From Roseovarius sp. ZX-A-9 (lineage in GTDB: Bacteria; Pseudomonadota; Alphaproteobacteria; Rhodobacterales; Rhodobacteraceae): a DNA stretch of 64,000 nucleotides. The position numbers and the translations under genes are program-made. Every line of letters begins with the position of its first letter. Within the stretch, counting starts at the first letter, position 1. The notes beneath the pieces were generated by a model. That model ran no database searches, was not told the DNA's origin, and saw nothing but the letters and a program-made list of their open reading frames with translations. The DNA is taken from the NCBI RefSeq assembly GCF_028369135.1, contig NZ_JAPWHW010000012.1, positions 62,001-126,000 of the forward strand. Reading direction: 5' to 3'. Below, piece by piece: positions 37,401 through 46,500 of this stretch.

Positions 37401-38160
37401 CAAAGAGATGTTCCAGCGTGGCGACCGAAACGGGATCCTTGAGAGAGGCGACGAAGACGGGTAGCGGGTTCAAACCCTCGCGCAAAAGCGATTTGACCAG
37501 ACGGTTGATCGGATTGAGGCCCGCGCCCTGAACCAGCGCCCGGTAAAAGACCAGCGGAACGACCGGCGCACCATCCGTCCAGGCCGCGCGCGCGGCATCC
37601 AGATCCGAAAGGCCTGCACCGGGCCAGTAGACCCCGGCGCGCAGCAGCGGCGCGGGGGCCGGGGGCGGCGCGCCGCCATCCAGCATCATCTGCGTGTAGT
37701 GCAGGAAATTCTGCGAATTTTCCGGACCGCCCTCGACCAGGTAGGACCAGAGCGCGTCGTAATCGCGGTCGGGCACGGTCGAGAGACTGCGCAATTCGCC
37801 ATCGGGTTTGTCATCGCCGGGCAGCAGCGCAAGTGGCACGCCAGCCGCGTGCAGCCGTGCCGCGTATTGTTCGGTGCCGTAGCGCCAGTAGCCGGTGCCG
37901 CCAAGGACGCGGGCGACCACCAGCCGTGATTTGGCGGCGCAATTGTCGATATGCAGATCGACCGACATCGGGTGCTGCAAATGCGTGAGGTTTGCCAGCC
38001 GCAGGGTGGGGGGCGCGTCCATTTCTCCCCGCGCCGCACTCAGGGCGGCCAGTTCGGTGTCGGCAGCCGAGATCACCACCAGATCGGCGGGACTCTGGCC
38101 CAGATCGACCGGTTCCTTGCCGTCGTCGATGGCGCCGGGAGTGGCGGCGAGCAAATGCAT
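34429..38160 (-). CDS. cobN: Cobaltochelatase subunit CobN
   Basis: Large subunit of the aerobic-pathway ATP-dependent cobaltochelatase, which inserts cobalt into hydrogenobyrinic acid a,c-diamide with CobS and CobT (not in this window). The 1243-residue length is normal. Family stretches include [20 protein letters not shown], the central [29 protein letters not shown], and near the C-terminus [17 protein letters not shown] and [13 protein letters not shown]. The start overlaps the GNAT-gene stop by one base. An operon cobW-GNAT-cobN is clear. Confidence 0.97.
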   Translation of the reverse strand: [1243 protein letters not shown]

Positions 38161-38612
38161 CAGTCAAGCCGTTTCTGCATGAAGTAGGAGGCATCATTGG
38201 GCACGTAGTCGCCAAAGCGATCACATTCGGTAAAACCGTGCCGCTCATAGAGGCGGACCGCCTCGGCCAGTCTCTGCGCGGTTTCGAGCTTCAGTACCGG
38301 CAGCTTGGCGGCGCGGGCGTGATCCTCGATCGCGCGCATCAGCGCCGCGCCGACGCCTTTGCCGCGTGCGGCGGGACTGGTGAACATGGATTTCAATTCG
38401 CCATAGGTGCCCTTGTCCACCAGGGCCGCAGTGCCGAGAATTTCCGCGCCCTCGCGTGCGATCAGGAAATGTACCTCGGGCGCGCAAAGGGCTTCGAAAC
38501 CGAGAAAATAGTTTTCTTCGGGCGTGAACAGCGTGGTCATCAGGGCGTGGCTCTGCTCCAGCAGGGCGCGGGGGCCTGGGTCCAGTGGGTGGCCGGGTTC
38601 AACGATCAGCAT
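38160..38612 (-). CDS. GNAT-family N-acetyltransferase
   Basis: The 150-residue protein has the acetyl-CoA-binding segment SPAARGKGVGAALMRAIEDHAR and the C-terminal LYERHGF motif. The start MLIVEPGHPLDP is four bases after the cobW stop and the gene overlaps cobN, so it is part of that operon. The substrate is unknown; no GNAT step is known in corrin synthesis. Confidence 0.85.
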   Translation of the reverse strand: MLIVEPGHPLDPGPRALLEQSHALMTTLFTPEENYFLGFEALCAPEVHFLIAREGAEILGTAALVDKGTYGELKSMFTSPAARGKGVGAALMRAIEDHARAAKLPVLKLETAQRLAEAVRLYERHGFTECDRFGDYVPNDASYFMQKRLD

Positions 38613-38616
38613 GGCG

Positions 38617-39693
38617 TCAGGCACAGAGAGCTGTTTCGATGGCCGCCCGGTCAAGGCCGGACTGGCCGATCACCACCAGACGCGTCTGCCGGGGGGCATT
38701 GCCGAAGGGCTGGTCGAAATACGTATCAACGCGCGGTCCGACCGCCTGCAACGTCAGGCGCATCGGTTTGCCAGTGACGGCGGCAAAGCCCTTGAGGCGC
38801 AGGATGTCATGGGCGCGGATCACATCCGCCACCTGTGCTGCGAACTGCGCCGGGTCGCTGATCTCGGGGCGGGTGACGACAAAGCTCTCGAACTCGTCGT
38901 GGCCATGGCTGTGTTCGTGGTTCTCATCATGGTGATCGTCGTCATGATCATCGTCATCATGGTGATGATGGTGGTAGACCTCGTGACGCGCATCGAGATC
39001 GGCCTCGGCGCCGATCCCCTGGCCCAGCAGCACATCGACCGGCAGCGCACCCATGGTGGATTTGACCACCTGCACGCCGTCGCGGGCCGCGCCGCGCAGG
39101 CGGGCGACCAGCGCATCGGCCTCATCCGCGCACAGCAGATCGGCCTTGTTGACGACGATCATGTCCGCGCAGGCGATCTGATCCTCGAACAGCTCGGACA
39201 GGGGCGTCTCATGGTCAAGGTTTTCGTCAAGCTTGCGCTGGGCGTCGACGGCGGCGGTGTTATGGGCGAACCGGCCCTCGCTGACTGCCTTGCCATCCAC
39301 CACGGTGACGACACCATCGACGGTGACTCGGGTCGAAATCTCGGGCCAGTTGAAGGCGCGCACCAGCGGCTGCGGCAGCGCCAGACCAGAGGTTTCGATC
39401 ACGATGTGATCGGGGGCGTTCTCGCGGTCCAGCAGCTTTTGCATGGTGGGGATGAAATCATCCGCGACGGTGCAGCAGATGCAGCCGTTGCTCAGCTCCA
39501 TGATATCGTCCTCGCTGCAGGTCTCGTCGCCGCAGCCCTTGAGCAGGTCGCCATCGACCCCAAGATCGCCGAACTCGTTGATAATCAGCGCGATTCGGCG
39601 GCCCTTGGCATGTTCCAACAGGTGGCGGATCAGCGTGGTCTTGCCGGCGCCGAGAAAACCGGTAACGACTGTGGCGGGAATTTTTGCGTGCAT
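38617..39693 (-). CDS. cobW: CobW-type metallochaperone GTPase
   Basis: G3E-family GTPase that in B12 synthesis is thought to deliver cobalt for insertion. The 358-residue protein has Walker A GFLGAGKTT (12-20), the metal-binding GCICC (Cys71, Cys73, Cys74), the NKAD guanine motif (182-185), a His/Asp-rich loop at about 237-267 and the CobW C-terminal domain (FAAVTGKPMRLTLQAVG). A 178-codon open extension is antisense to the DUF1636 gene and was dropped. The genes cobW and DUF1636 are divergent. Confidence 0.96.
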   Translation of the reverse strand: MHAKIPATVVTGFLGAGKTTLIRHLLEHAKGRRIALIINEFGDLGVDGDLLKGCGDETCSEDDIMELSNGCICCTVADDFIPTMQKLLDRENAPDHIVIETSGLALPQPLVRAFNWPEISTRVTVDGVVTVVDGKAVSEGRFAHNTAAVDAQRKLDENLDHETPLSELFEDQIACADMIVVNKADLLCADEADALVARLRGAARDGVQVVKSTMGALPVDVLLGQGIGAEADLDARHEVYHHHHHDDDDHDDDHHDENHEHSHGHDEFESFVVTRPEISDPAQFAAQVADVIRAHDILRLKGFAAVTGKPMRLTLQAVGPRVDTYFDQPFGNAPRQTRLVVIGQSGLDRAAIETALCA

Positions 39694-39765
39694 GGGATGG
39701 CTCCTCAGAGGGGCTTGCGCGGGTTTGGGGGATCGCCTAGGCCGGATTCCGCAAGGGAGGCGGCG

Positions 39766-40095
39766 ATGACGCACCGGATCGTGATCTGTTCTACGTGCGA
39801 CGGCGCGGATGGCAAGGCGTTTGCCGCTGCGGTGCGCGATGCGCTGGCGGCGGCGGGGCTGGAATATGACGTGGGCGATTGGGACTGCATGTCCAACTGC
39901 GCGCGCCCGCTCAGCGTGGCGTTCCGGGCCACGGGCAAGGCGACGTATCTGTTTGGCGATGTGGTGCCGGCAACCGATCTGGCAGACCTGACCGCTTTTG
40001 CCCGCATGTATGCCGCCAGCCCCGATGGCTGGATCGAGGATGCGCGCGGCGCCGGGCGGTTGCGCCATTGCCTTGTGGGGCGGGTGCCTGCCTGA
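39766..40095 (+). CDS. DUF1636 protein (paralogue 1), ferredoxin-like cysteines
   Basis: The 109-residue protein starts MTHRIVICSTCDG with cysteines at 8 and 11 and a second pair at 41 and 45 in DCMSNCARP; one more lies near the end. C-x2-C with C-x3-C spacing resembles thioredoxin-like 2Fe-2S ferredoxins. Strong AAGGGAGG before ATG. It is divergent from cobW. A paralogue sits beside cobD at 50766. A redox or cobalt-related role is inferred only from location and cysteines. Confidence 0.85.
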   Translation: MTHRIVICSTCDGADGKAFAAAVRDALAAAGLEYDVGDWDCMSNCARPLSVAFRATGKATYLFGDVVPATDLADLTAFARMYAASPDGWIEDARGAGRLRHCLVGRVPA

Positions 40096-40099
40096 GCGG

Positions 40100-40603
40100 T
40101 CATTCGATTGTAATCTGCGTTGTCGCCTCGATCGGCGTGCCATTGATCGCCAATTGACCGTGCGTGTTGGCATTGAGCGTGACGCGAATTTCGTGGGTGC
40201 CTTTGGGCAGGGCCTGAAGATGCACATAGGGGCTGTAGGCCCGCGGCTGTTTCACACCGTCCACATAGACATGCGCGTGGCCTTGGCCCGGAACATGATC
40301 GCCGTTCACGTTTTGCGGCGCAAAGGTGAAATTGCTGACCATGATGTGCAGGTTGCGGCTCTGCGGTCCGTCGGGAAGGACATGCAGCATCAGGCTGGGC
40401 AGGGGGGCTTCGGCTTCGACCAACTGGTCGTGCATGTCATGGCCCGCCATCCCGTCACCGTGGTCATGCGCGGCGTGATCGTGGGCAGCGTCCGTGCCGT
40501 GGTCGTGCCCCACCAGTTCCGCACCAGTTGTGGCGGCCAGCAAAAACCCGAACCCGGTGCCGAAAAACAGGCCGATGATCGCGAACATGAGGGTTTTGGG
40601 CAT
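40100..40603 (-). CDS. Membrane-anchored His-rich periplasmic protein
   Basis: The 167-residue protein has an N-terminal helix (residues about 6-26) followed by a His/Asp/Gly/Ala-rich segment (GHDHGTDAAHDHAAHDHGDG) that should bind metal ions, and a C-terminal beta domain (FAPQNVNGDHVPGQGHAHVYVDGV...LPKGTHEIRVTLNANTHGQLA). It lies directly downstream of cbtA in the same direction, so it probably belongs to the cobalt-uptake unit and buffers cobalt or nickel outside the membrane. I know no named family for it. Confidence 0.82.
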   Translation of the reverse strand: MPKTLMFAIIGLFFGTGFGFLLAATTGAELVGHDHGTDAAHDHAAHDHGDGMAGHDMHDQLVEAEAPLPSLMLHVLPDGPQSRNLHIMVSNFTFAPQNVNGDHVPGQGHAHVYVDGVKQPRAYSPYVHLQALPKGTHEIRVTLNANTHGQLAINGTPIEATTQITIE

Positions 40604-40657
40604 GGCGCTCTCCGTCGTGGATATGCCCCGACCATGCGGCCGGTCGGGGCGGTTGGC

Positions 40658-41338
40658 TCAGGCGTCAGCGTTTTCGCGCTGCCAAAAATAGCCGCACAGG
40701 CCCCCCAGCACCACCCATGTGGCAAAGCCGAACCCCAGCGCGCGCGCGGCAAAGAGCGCGGCGATCTCTGGCGGGACCGGGCCGGTAAAGCTGTCGGGAT
40801 GCGGAGCGCCGATGATATGCGGTGCGACCAGCAGGGCAATCGCAGCGCCCCAGGCGACCGGAGTGCGACCAAAGGCAATAAGCGCCAGCGCGATGCCGGT
40901 TGCCGCCGCCGTGCCCCACCACCAGATCTGGCGCGCGAATACATCCGCCGCTGCCACGCCCGGCACTTCGGGCGGTAGCGAAAAGGCCGGTGCGAAATGC
41001 CAGGTGACAAAGCCCGCGATGCCCCAGATCAGGCCGGTGCGCGCATTGATCTGCGCGCCGCGATCCGCCGCAAGGCTCATCGCTGCGACGAGAATGAACG
41101 CATAGCCCACATAGGTCAGCGCCATGAACAACACCGACAGCCCGCTGCGCATGACATCAAAGCCGCCAAGGTCGGGATGCGCGCTGACCGGATCGGCGCC
41201 GAAATGCACCAGCTTGCCACCCTCGTAGAGCTCGGCATGCAGCAGCACAGGCTGCACGAAAACGATCTGCAACAAGGCCGCAATCAGCCCCGCGCAGAAA
41301 CCAGCGAACAGCGCGCTGGTCACGATTTTTGAAAACAT
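40658..41338 (-). CDS. cbtA: Cobalt transporter subunit CbtA
   Basis: Inner-membrane cobalt importer subunit of the CbtAB type, predicted by comparative genomics to be under B12-riboswitch control in proteobacteria. The 226-residue protein has five hydrophobic segments, with VLLHAELYEGGKLVH and APHIIGAPHPDSFTG between them. It is preceded by cbtB (gap of 116 bases containing a hairpin) and followed by the His-rich protein gene. Confidence 0.93.
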   Translation of the reverse strand: MFSKIVTSALFAGFCAGLIAALLQIVFVQPVLLHAELYEGGKLVHFGADPVSAHPDLGGFDVMRSGLSVLFMALTYVGYAFILVAAMSLAADRGAQINARTGLIWGIAGFVTWHFAPAFSLPPEVPGVAAADVFARQIWWWGTAAATGIALALIAFGRTPVAWGAAIALLVAPHIIGAPHPDSFTGPVPPEIAALFAARALGFGFATWVVLGGLCGYFWQRENADA

Positions 41339-41417
41339 TAATTAAAGTCCCATGACGAACTGAGGCAGCTGGCGCGCGGCAAGACCACCGCGCGGCTCAG
41401 ACGTTGTATCGCAGCGT

Positions 41418-41445
41418 CCATTGCATCTGTCGCCAGATGCAATGG
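41418..41445 (-). other. Intercistronic stem-loop between cbtB and cbtA
   Basis: Perfect 12-bp stem CCATTGCATCTG / CAGATGCAATGG with a TCGC loop, ten bases after the cbtB stop. Without a T-run it is more likely an RNA processing or stability element than a terminator, and would allow more CbtB than CbtA. Confidence 0.6.
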
Positions 41446-41454
41446 ATTCTGATC

Positions 41455-41619
41455 TCAGTGGCAGGGAAAGCCGGTAGCGTGGCGCACATCATGGGCCGCG
41501 TCATGCAGCGCCGATGCCTGAACGTGACCCGAAATCATGATGATTCCCAAGCCAAGACCCAGCGCCATGATGGCGGGCAGCAGGGCAGATTTTGCGGTGG
41601 ATTGAACCAGTGCAGTCAT
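41455..41619 (-). CDS. cbtB: Cobalt transporter subunit CbtB (54 residues)
   Basis: A very small gene: MTALVQSTAKSALLPAIMAL, one transmembrane helix, then a metal-binding C-terminus with HDAAHDVRHATGFPCH. The single helix, His-rich end and TGFPCH terminus match CbtB. ATG is preceded by GAAGGAGAC. It follows the cobalamin riboswitch at 41666-41862 directly and precedes cbtA. It can easily be missed by length cut-offs. Confidence 0.93.
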   Translation of the reverse strand: MTALVQSTAKSALLPAIMALGLGLGIIMISGHVQASALHDAAHDVRHATGFPCH

Positions 41620-41665
41620 GTTGTCGTCTCCTTCTCGCCTCTCACCCGAGGCGCGTTTGAACCAA

Positions 41666-41862
41666 GCTAGGGCTGGTCTCCTGGCTCACGGGTCATCACC
41701 TTACTGCCGCCTTCCCGGACCGAAATCGGCCCAGTGGCATGTGGCAGGGGCTCACCGCTGACAGTCGCGGGGGCGGCTGAAGACTGGGTGCCCTGCATGG
41801 GTCCACCGTCACTTCATTCCCAATTCATCCCCAGGCGCTTTGCGCCCTTGGGGAACCTTAGC
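41666..41862 (-). promoter_or_regulatory. Cobalamin riboswitch controlling cbtB-cbtA
   Basis: Minus-strand leader with the conserved elements in order: GGTTCCCC...GGGAATGAAG, GCCGCCCCCGCGACTGTCAG, GAGCCCC, the B12 box GCCACTG (41732-41738), GGGAAGG, GATGACCCGTGAGCCAGGAG ACC. Closing bases GCTAAGG (41856-41862) and CCCTAGC (41666-41672) pair to form P1. It is followed by a 6-bp hairpin (CGCCTC / GAGGCG) and the cbtB Shine-Dalgarno, so adenosylcobalamin should repress cobalt uptake. Confidence 0.95.
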
Positions 41863-41936
41863 TTCTTCGGTATGACCCGCCGCCCGCAATGCGTCAAGAA
41901 CGATTCCGGCATATCGGGCGCGCGGCGCGTCACGGA

Positions 41937-43196
41937 TCAGCGGGCGTAGCGCTCGGCCGTCAGCCCGTCAAAGGAGATTTCCGGTGTCTTGCCCAGCACC
42001 ACATCGGCCACTGCCCGCCCCGAGCCGCAGGCCATTGTCCAGCCCAGCGTTCCGTGCCCGGTATTGAGGAAGAGGTTGCTGTATTTCGACGGCCCAAGAA
42101 CCGGCGTTCCGTCAGGGGTCATTGGCCGCAGGCCGGTCCAGCCTTCGGCTTGGGTGATGTCCCCGCCGCGCGGAAAGAGATCGCTGATCACGTGTTTCAC
42201 GGTGTCGGTCGCATGCGGGCCCAGACGGTTGGAATAGCCCGCAATCTCGGCCGTGCCAGCCACGCGGATACGGTCCCCCAGACGGGTGATCGCGACCTTG
42301 TGGGTCTCGTCCATGATGGTGGATTGCGGTGCATAGGCGTCATCTGTCACCGGCAGCGTCACCGAATAGCCTTTGACCGGATAGACCGGCAGCCTGATCC
42401 CGATCGGATTCAGCACGTTCACCGCATAGCTGCCCATGGCGCACACATAGGCATCCCCGGTGATCCGCCCGGCGATCTCGGTATCCACGCCCGCGACTTT
42501 TCCATCCTCGATGGCGATCGACCTGATCGGTTGCCCGTACTGAAACGAGACCCCCATCTCGACGCATTTCTTGGTCAGCGCGATGGTAAAGAGCCGACAG
42601 TCGCCGGTGCGATCGGCGCTCAGTCGTAGGCCGCCCACGAACTTGTCCTTCACCTCGGCCAGGGCGGGTTCTGCGGCGATGCAGCCATCGCGGTCCAGCA
42701 CCTCGTAGGGCGAATCATATTCTGCAAGGATGTCCTGGTCTGCCTTAGACGCCTTCACCTGCTTTTGGGTGCGGAACAACTGCAACGTTCCCTGCTCGCG
42801 CCCGTCATATTCGATGCCGGTCTCGGCGATCAGGTCGGGCATCACGTCGCGCGAATAGCTGGAGACACGCACCATGCGCCCCTTGTTGGTGCGATAGCTG
42901 GCATCGTTGCAGTTGCGGACCATCTGCACGCACCATTTCCACATGGTCGGGCTGATCAGCGGCCATATGAAGAGCGGGCGGCGCTTCATGAACATCCACT
43001 TCACGGCCTTCATCGGAATGCCCGGCGCGGCCCAGGGCGATGTCATGCCATAGCTTAGCTGTCCGGCATTGGCATAGCTGGTCTCCAGCCCCGGCCCGTC
43101 CTGGCGATCCAGCACGACAACCTCGGCACCCTGCTTGGCCAGATAATACGCTGTGGTCACGCCAATGACGCCTGCGCCCATAACGATGATTTTCAT
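41937..43196 (-). CDS. dadA: D-amino acid dehydrogenase
   Basis: Membrane-associated FAD enzyme that oxidises D-amino acids (mainly D-alanine) to 2-oxo acids and ammonia. The 419-residue protein has the N-terminal dinucleotide fold IVMGAGVIGVTTAYYLAKQG, the ETSYANAGQLSYG segment and the C-terminal GWTGLRPMTPDGTPVLG and NTGHGTLGWTMACGSG blocks. It stands between the riboswitch and smc; no alanine racemase is nearby. The gap before smc is a 332-base divergent region. Confidence 0.95.
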   Translation of the reverse strand: MKIIVMGAGVIGVTTAYYLAKQGAEVVVLDRQDGPGLETSYANAGQLSYGMTSPWAAPGIPMKAVKWMFMKRRPLFIWPLISPTMWKWCVQMVRNCNDASYRTNKGRMVRVSSYSRDVMPDLIAETGIEYDGREQGTLQLFRTQKQVKASKADQDILAEYDSPYEVLDRDGCIAAEPALAEVKDKFVGGLRLSADRTGDCRLFTIALTKKCVEMGVSFQYGQPIRSIAIEDGKVAGVDTEIAGRITGDAYVCAMGSYAVNVLNPIGIRLPVYPVKGYSVTLPVTDDAYAPQSTIMDETHKVAITRLGDRIRVAGTAEIAGYSNRLGPHATDTVKHVISDLFPRGGDITQAEGWTGLRPMTPDGTPVLGPSKYSNLFLNTGHGTLGWTMACGSGRAVADVVLGKTPEISFDGLTAERYAR

Positions 43197-43528
43197 CTAT
43201 GACGGTCTCCTTTAGGTGTTGCCCATAGCATGCGCATATCGCCGCGCAACCACAAGCATGTGGCGCTGCCCGGCGCGACAATTCGGCGCTTTCCGAGGCC
43301 TTCTCGGGACGGTAAATGCGGCGCTCGGTGCCGAACTGGCGCGGCAGGGAGCGACCCGGTAGCGATATCCAGCGGTAGGCGGCCTGATTTGCGCAATATC
43401 TTGTGGATAAGTGGCGCGAAATGGCCATATCGTGGGGTTTGCCGTTGACATGCCTGCGGGTGGATCGCCACATTAAGCGCCAATCCTGATGTAACCTAGG
43501 GGCGCCCGAAGACGGGCTGGCAGCCGAA
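43197..43528. other. Gene-free divergent region dadA/smc
   Basis: No credible gene. It holds a consensus TTGACA (43445-43450) pointing at smc with no convincing -10 behind it, and otherwise no repeats or strong palindromes that I could see. Small open frames here have unnatural composition. Confidence 0.5.
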
Positions 43529-46500
43529 TTGCGCTTTTCGAAACTCAGACTGACGGGCTTCAAGAGCTTCGTTGACCCCACCGACCTGGTCATCGCCGAT
43601 GGGCGGACGGGTATCGTGGGGCCGAACGGCTGCGGCAAATCCAACCTGCTGGAGGCGCTGCGCTGGGTGATGGGCGAGAATCGCCCGACCGCGATGCGCG
43701 GCGGGGGCATGGAGGACGTGATCTTTGCCGGTGCCGCTTCGCGCCCGGCGCGCAACTTTGCCGAGGTCACGATCCATATCGACAACATGGACCGGCTCGC
43801 CCCGGCGGGGTTCAACGATTCCGATCACATCGAGATCACCCGCCGCATCACCCGCGACGTGGGTAGCGCCTATCAGGTCAACGGCAAGGATGTGCGCGCG
43901 CGGGATGTGCAGATGCTCTTTGCCGATGCGTCCACCGGTGCGCATTCGCCCGCGCTGGTGCGGCAGGGGCAGATCTCCGAGCTGATCAACGCCAAGCCGA
44001 AATCGCGCCGCCGCATCCTCGAAGAGGCGGCAGGTATCTCGGGCCTTTACCAGCGGCGTCACGAGGCCGAACTGAAGCTGCGCGGCGCCGAGACCAACCT
44101 GACCCGCGTCGATGACGTGATCGAACAGTTGGCCGCGCAATTGGCACAACTGGCGCGGCAGGCGCGGCAGGCCGCCCGGTATCGCGCCATCGGTGAAGAG
44201 TTGCGCCAGGCCGAGGGGATGTTGCTCTATCGTCGCTGGAAAGAGGCGGACGAAGCGCTGGCGGCAGCACAGGCCGAGTTGCGCGAACGGACGACCGCCA
44301 CCTCTCGCGCCGAAAGCGCGGCCCGCGAGGCAGCCAAGGCGCGTGCCGCAGCCGATGATGCACTGCCCGCCCTGCGCGAGGAAGAGGCGATTGCCGCCGC
44401 CGTGCTGCAACGGCTCGAAGTGCAACGCGGCGCGCTCGACGATCAGGAGAAAGCCGCCCGTGCCCGCATCGACACGCTCACCTCGCGGATCGAGCAACTG
44501 GCCCGGGATATCGACCGCGAAAGCGGCCTCAACCGCGACGCGGGCGAAACCATCGAGCGGCTCGAATGGGAAGCGCGCGAACTGGCCCGCGCCAGCGAAG
44601 GTCACGACGAACGGCTGGAGGCCGCCGCTGAGGAAGCGCGGGATGCCGCCGCCATCTTGCAAGAGCGCGAAAGCGATCTCAGCGCCCTGACCGAGGATGT
44701 GGCCCGCCTTGCCGCGCGCCACCAGTCGGCGCAGCGCCTGTTGTCGGACAGTCAAACTTTGCTGGCCCGCAGCGAGGCCGAGGCCGAGCGCGCCCGCGCC
44801 GCCGCCGCCACCCAGCGCGAGGCGCTGGAGCACGCTGGCGCCGAGCACGCAGCCGCAGGCGCCGCCGAAGCCGCAGCGATGCAGGCCGCCGAGGCGGCAG
44901 AAGCTGCGCTGATCGCCGCCGATGAGGCCCGCGCCGAAACCCAGGCGCGCGAGGCCGATGCCCGCGCCGAGCGGTCCGAGGCCGAGGGCGAGGTGAACGC
45001 GCTCAGTGCCGAAGTGTCAGCACTGGCCCGGCTGGTGGATCGCGACACCGGCGATGGTGGTCAGATCCTCGACCGGCTTCAGGTCGAACCGGGTTTCGAA
45101 AAGGCGCTGGGTGCTGCCCTGTCGGATGATCTGCGCGCCCCCGAGGTGGACGACAGCGGCCCTTCGGGCTGGGCGGTCCTACCCGATTACGAGACGCCGC
45201 AGCCGCTGCCGGGCGGGGTCACACCGCTGTCGCGTCACGTCACGGCACCCGGCGTGCTGGCGCGCAGGATGGGGCAGATCGGCCTGATCGAGGCCGAGGA
45301 TGGCCCGCATCTTCAGCCGGATTTGCGGCCCGGTCAGCGGCTGGTGTCGCTGGCGGGCGATCTCTGGCGCTGGGACGGGTTCCGCGCCTGGGCCGAGGAT
45401 GCCCCGACCGCTGCCGCCCTCCGGCTGGAGCAGCTCAATCGGCTGGAAGAACTGAAACAACTGCTGGAACATGCCACGGCCCGTGCCGACGGCGCGCGCG
45501 GTGCCCACGAATTGCTGGGCGCGCAACTGGCCCAACGCACCCAGGCAGACAAGGACGCGCGCGCCGCCCGCCGCGCCGCCGATACGGCCGTGAACGAGGC
45601 AAACCGCGCCCTCAGCCGGGCCGAGGCCGACCGCAATCTGGCGGCGTCCAAGCTCGAAGCGCTGGGGCTGGCGGTGACTCGCCATGAAGAAGAGGCGATG
45701 GCCGCCCGCAAGCAACGCGCCGAGGCCGAAAAGGGGCTGGCGGATCTGGGCGATCTGGACGCGATGCGCGCCCGCGTCGAGGATTTCAAGATGACGGTCG
45801 AAGCCGCGCGCATCACCATGATATCGCGCCGCTCCGCCCATGACGAATTGCGCCGCGAGGGCGAAGCGCGTCTGCGCCGCACGCAGGAAGTGGCCAAGGA
45901 AACCAGCGGCTGGAAGCACCGGCTGGAAACTGCGGAAAAGCGCAGCACCGAACTGGCCGAGCGTAAGGTGGCCGCCGAGGCGGAACTGAGCGAAGCGATG
46001 GCCGTGCCAGCGCAGATCGCCGAAAGCCGGGCCGAGATGGCGGGCAATATCAGCACCGCAAGTGCGCGCCGCGCCGCCGCCGCCGATGCGCTTTCGGCGG
46101 GCGAATCCGCCGCCCGCGCTGCCAGCCTTGCCGAACGCGACGCCGAGCGCGCGGCCTCCGAGGCGCGCGAGGCCCGCGCCCGCGCCGAGGCCCGCACCGA
46201 TGCCGCCCGTGAGGCGCGCGCCGCCGCCACCGCCCGGATCGAAGAGGACCAGCAATGCACGCCCGAGGCGCTGCTGGAAACGCTGGATGCAGACCCCGAC
46301 AACATGCGCGCGTCGGACACGCTTGAGGCCGATGTGAATCGGCTCAAGCGCCAGCGCGATTCGCTGGGCGCGGTCAACCTGCGCGCAGAGGAAGACGCCA
46401 AGGAAGTCGAGGAAGAGCACAGCACGCTGGTGGCCGAAAAGATCGATCTCGAAGAGGCGATCAAGGCGCTGCGCGGTGGCATCGCCGGGCTCAACCGCGA

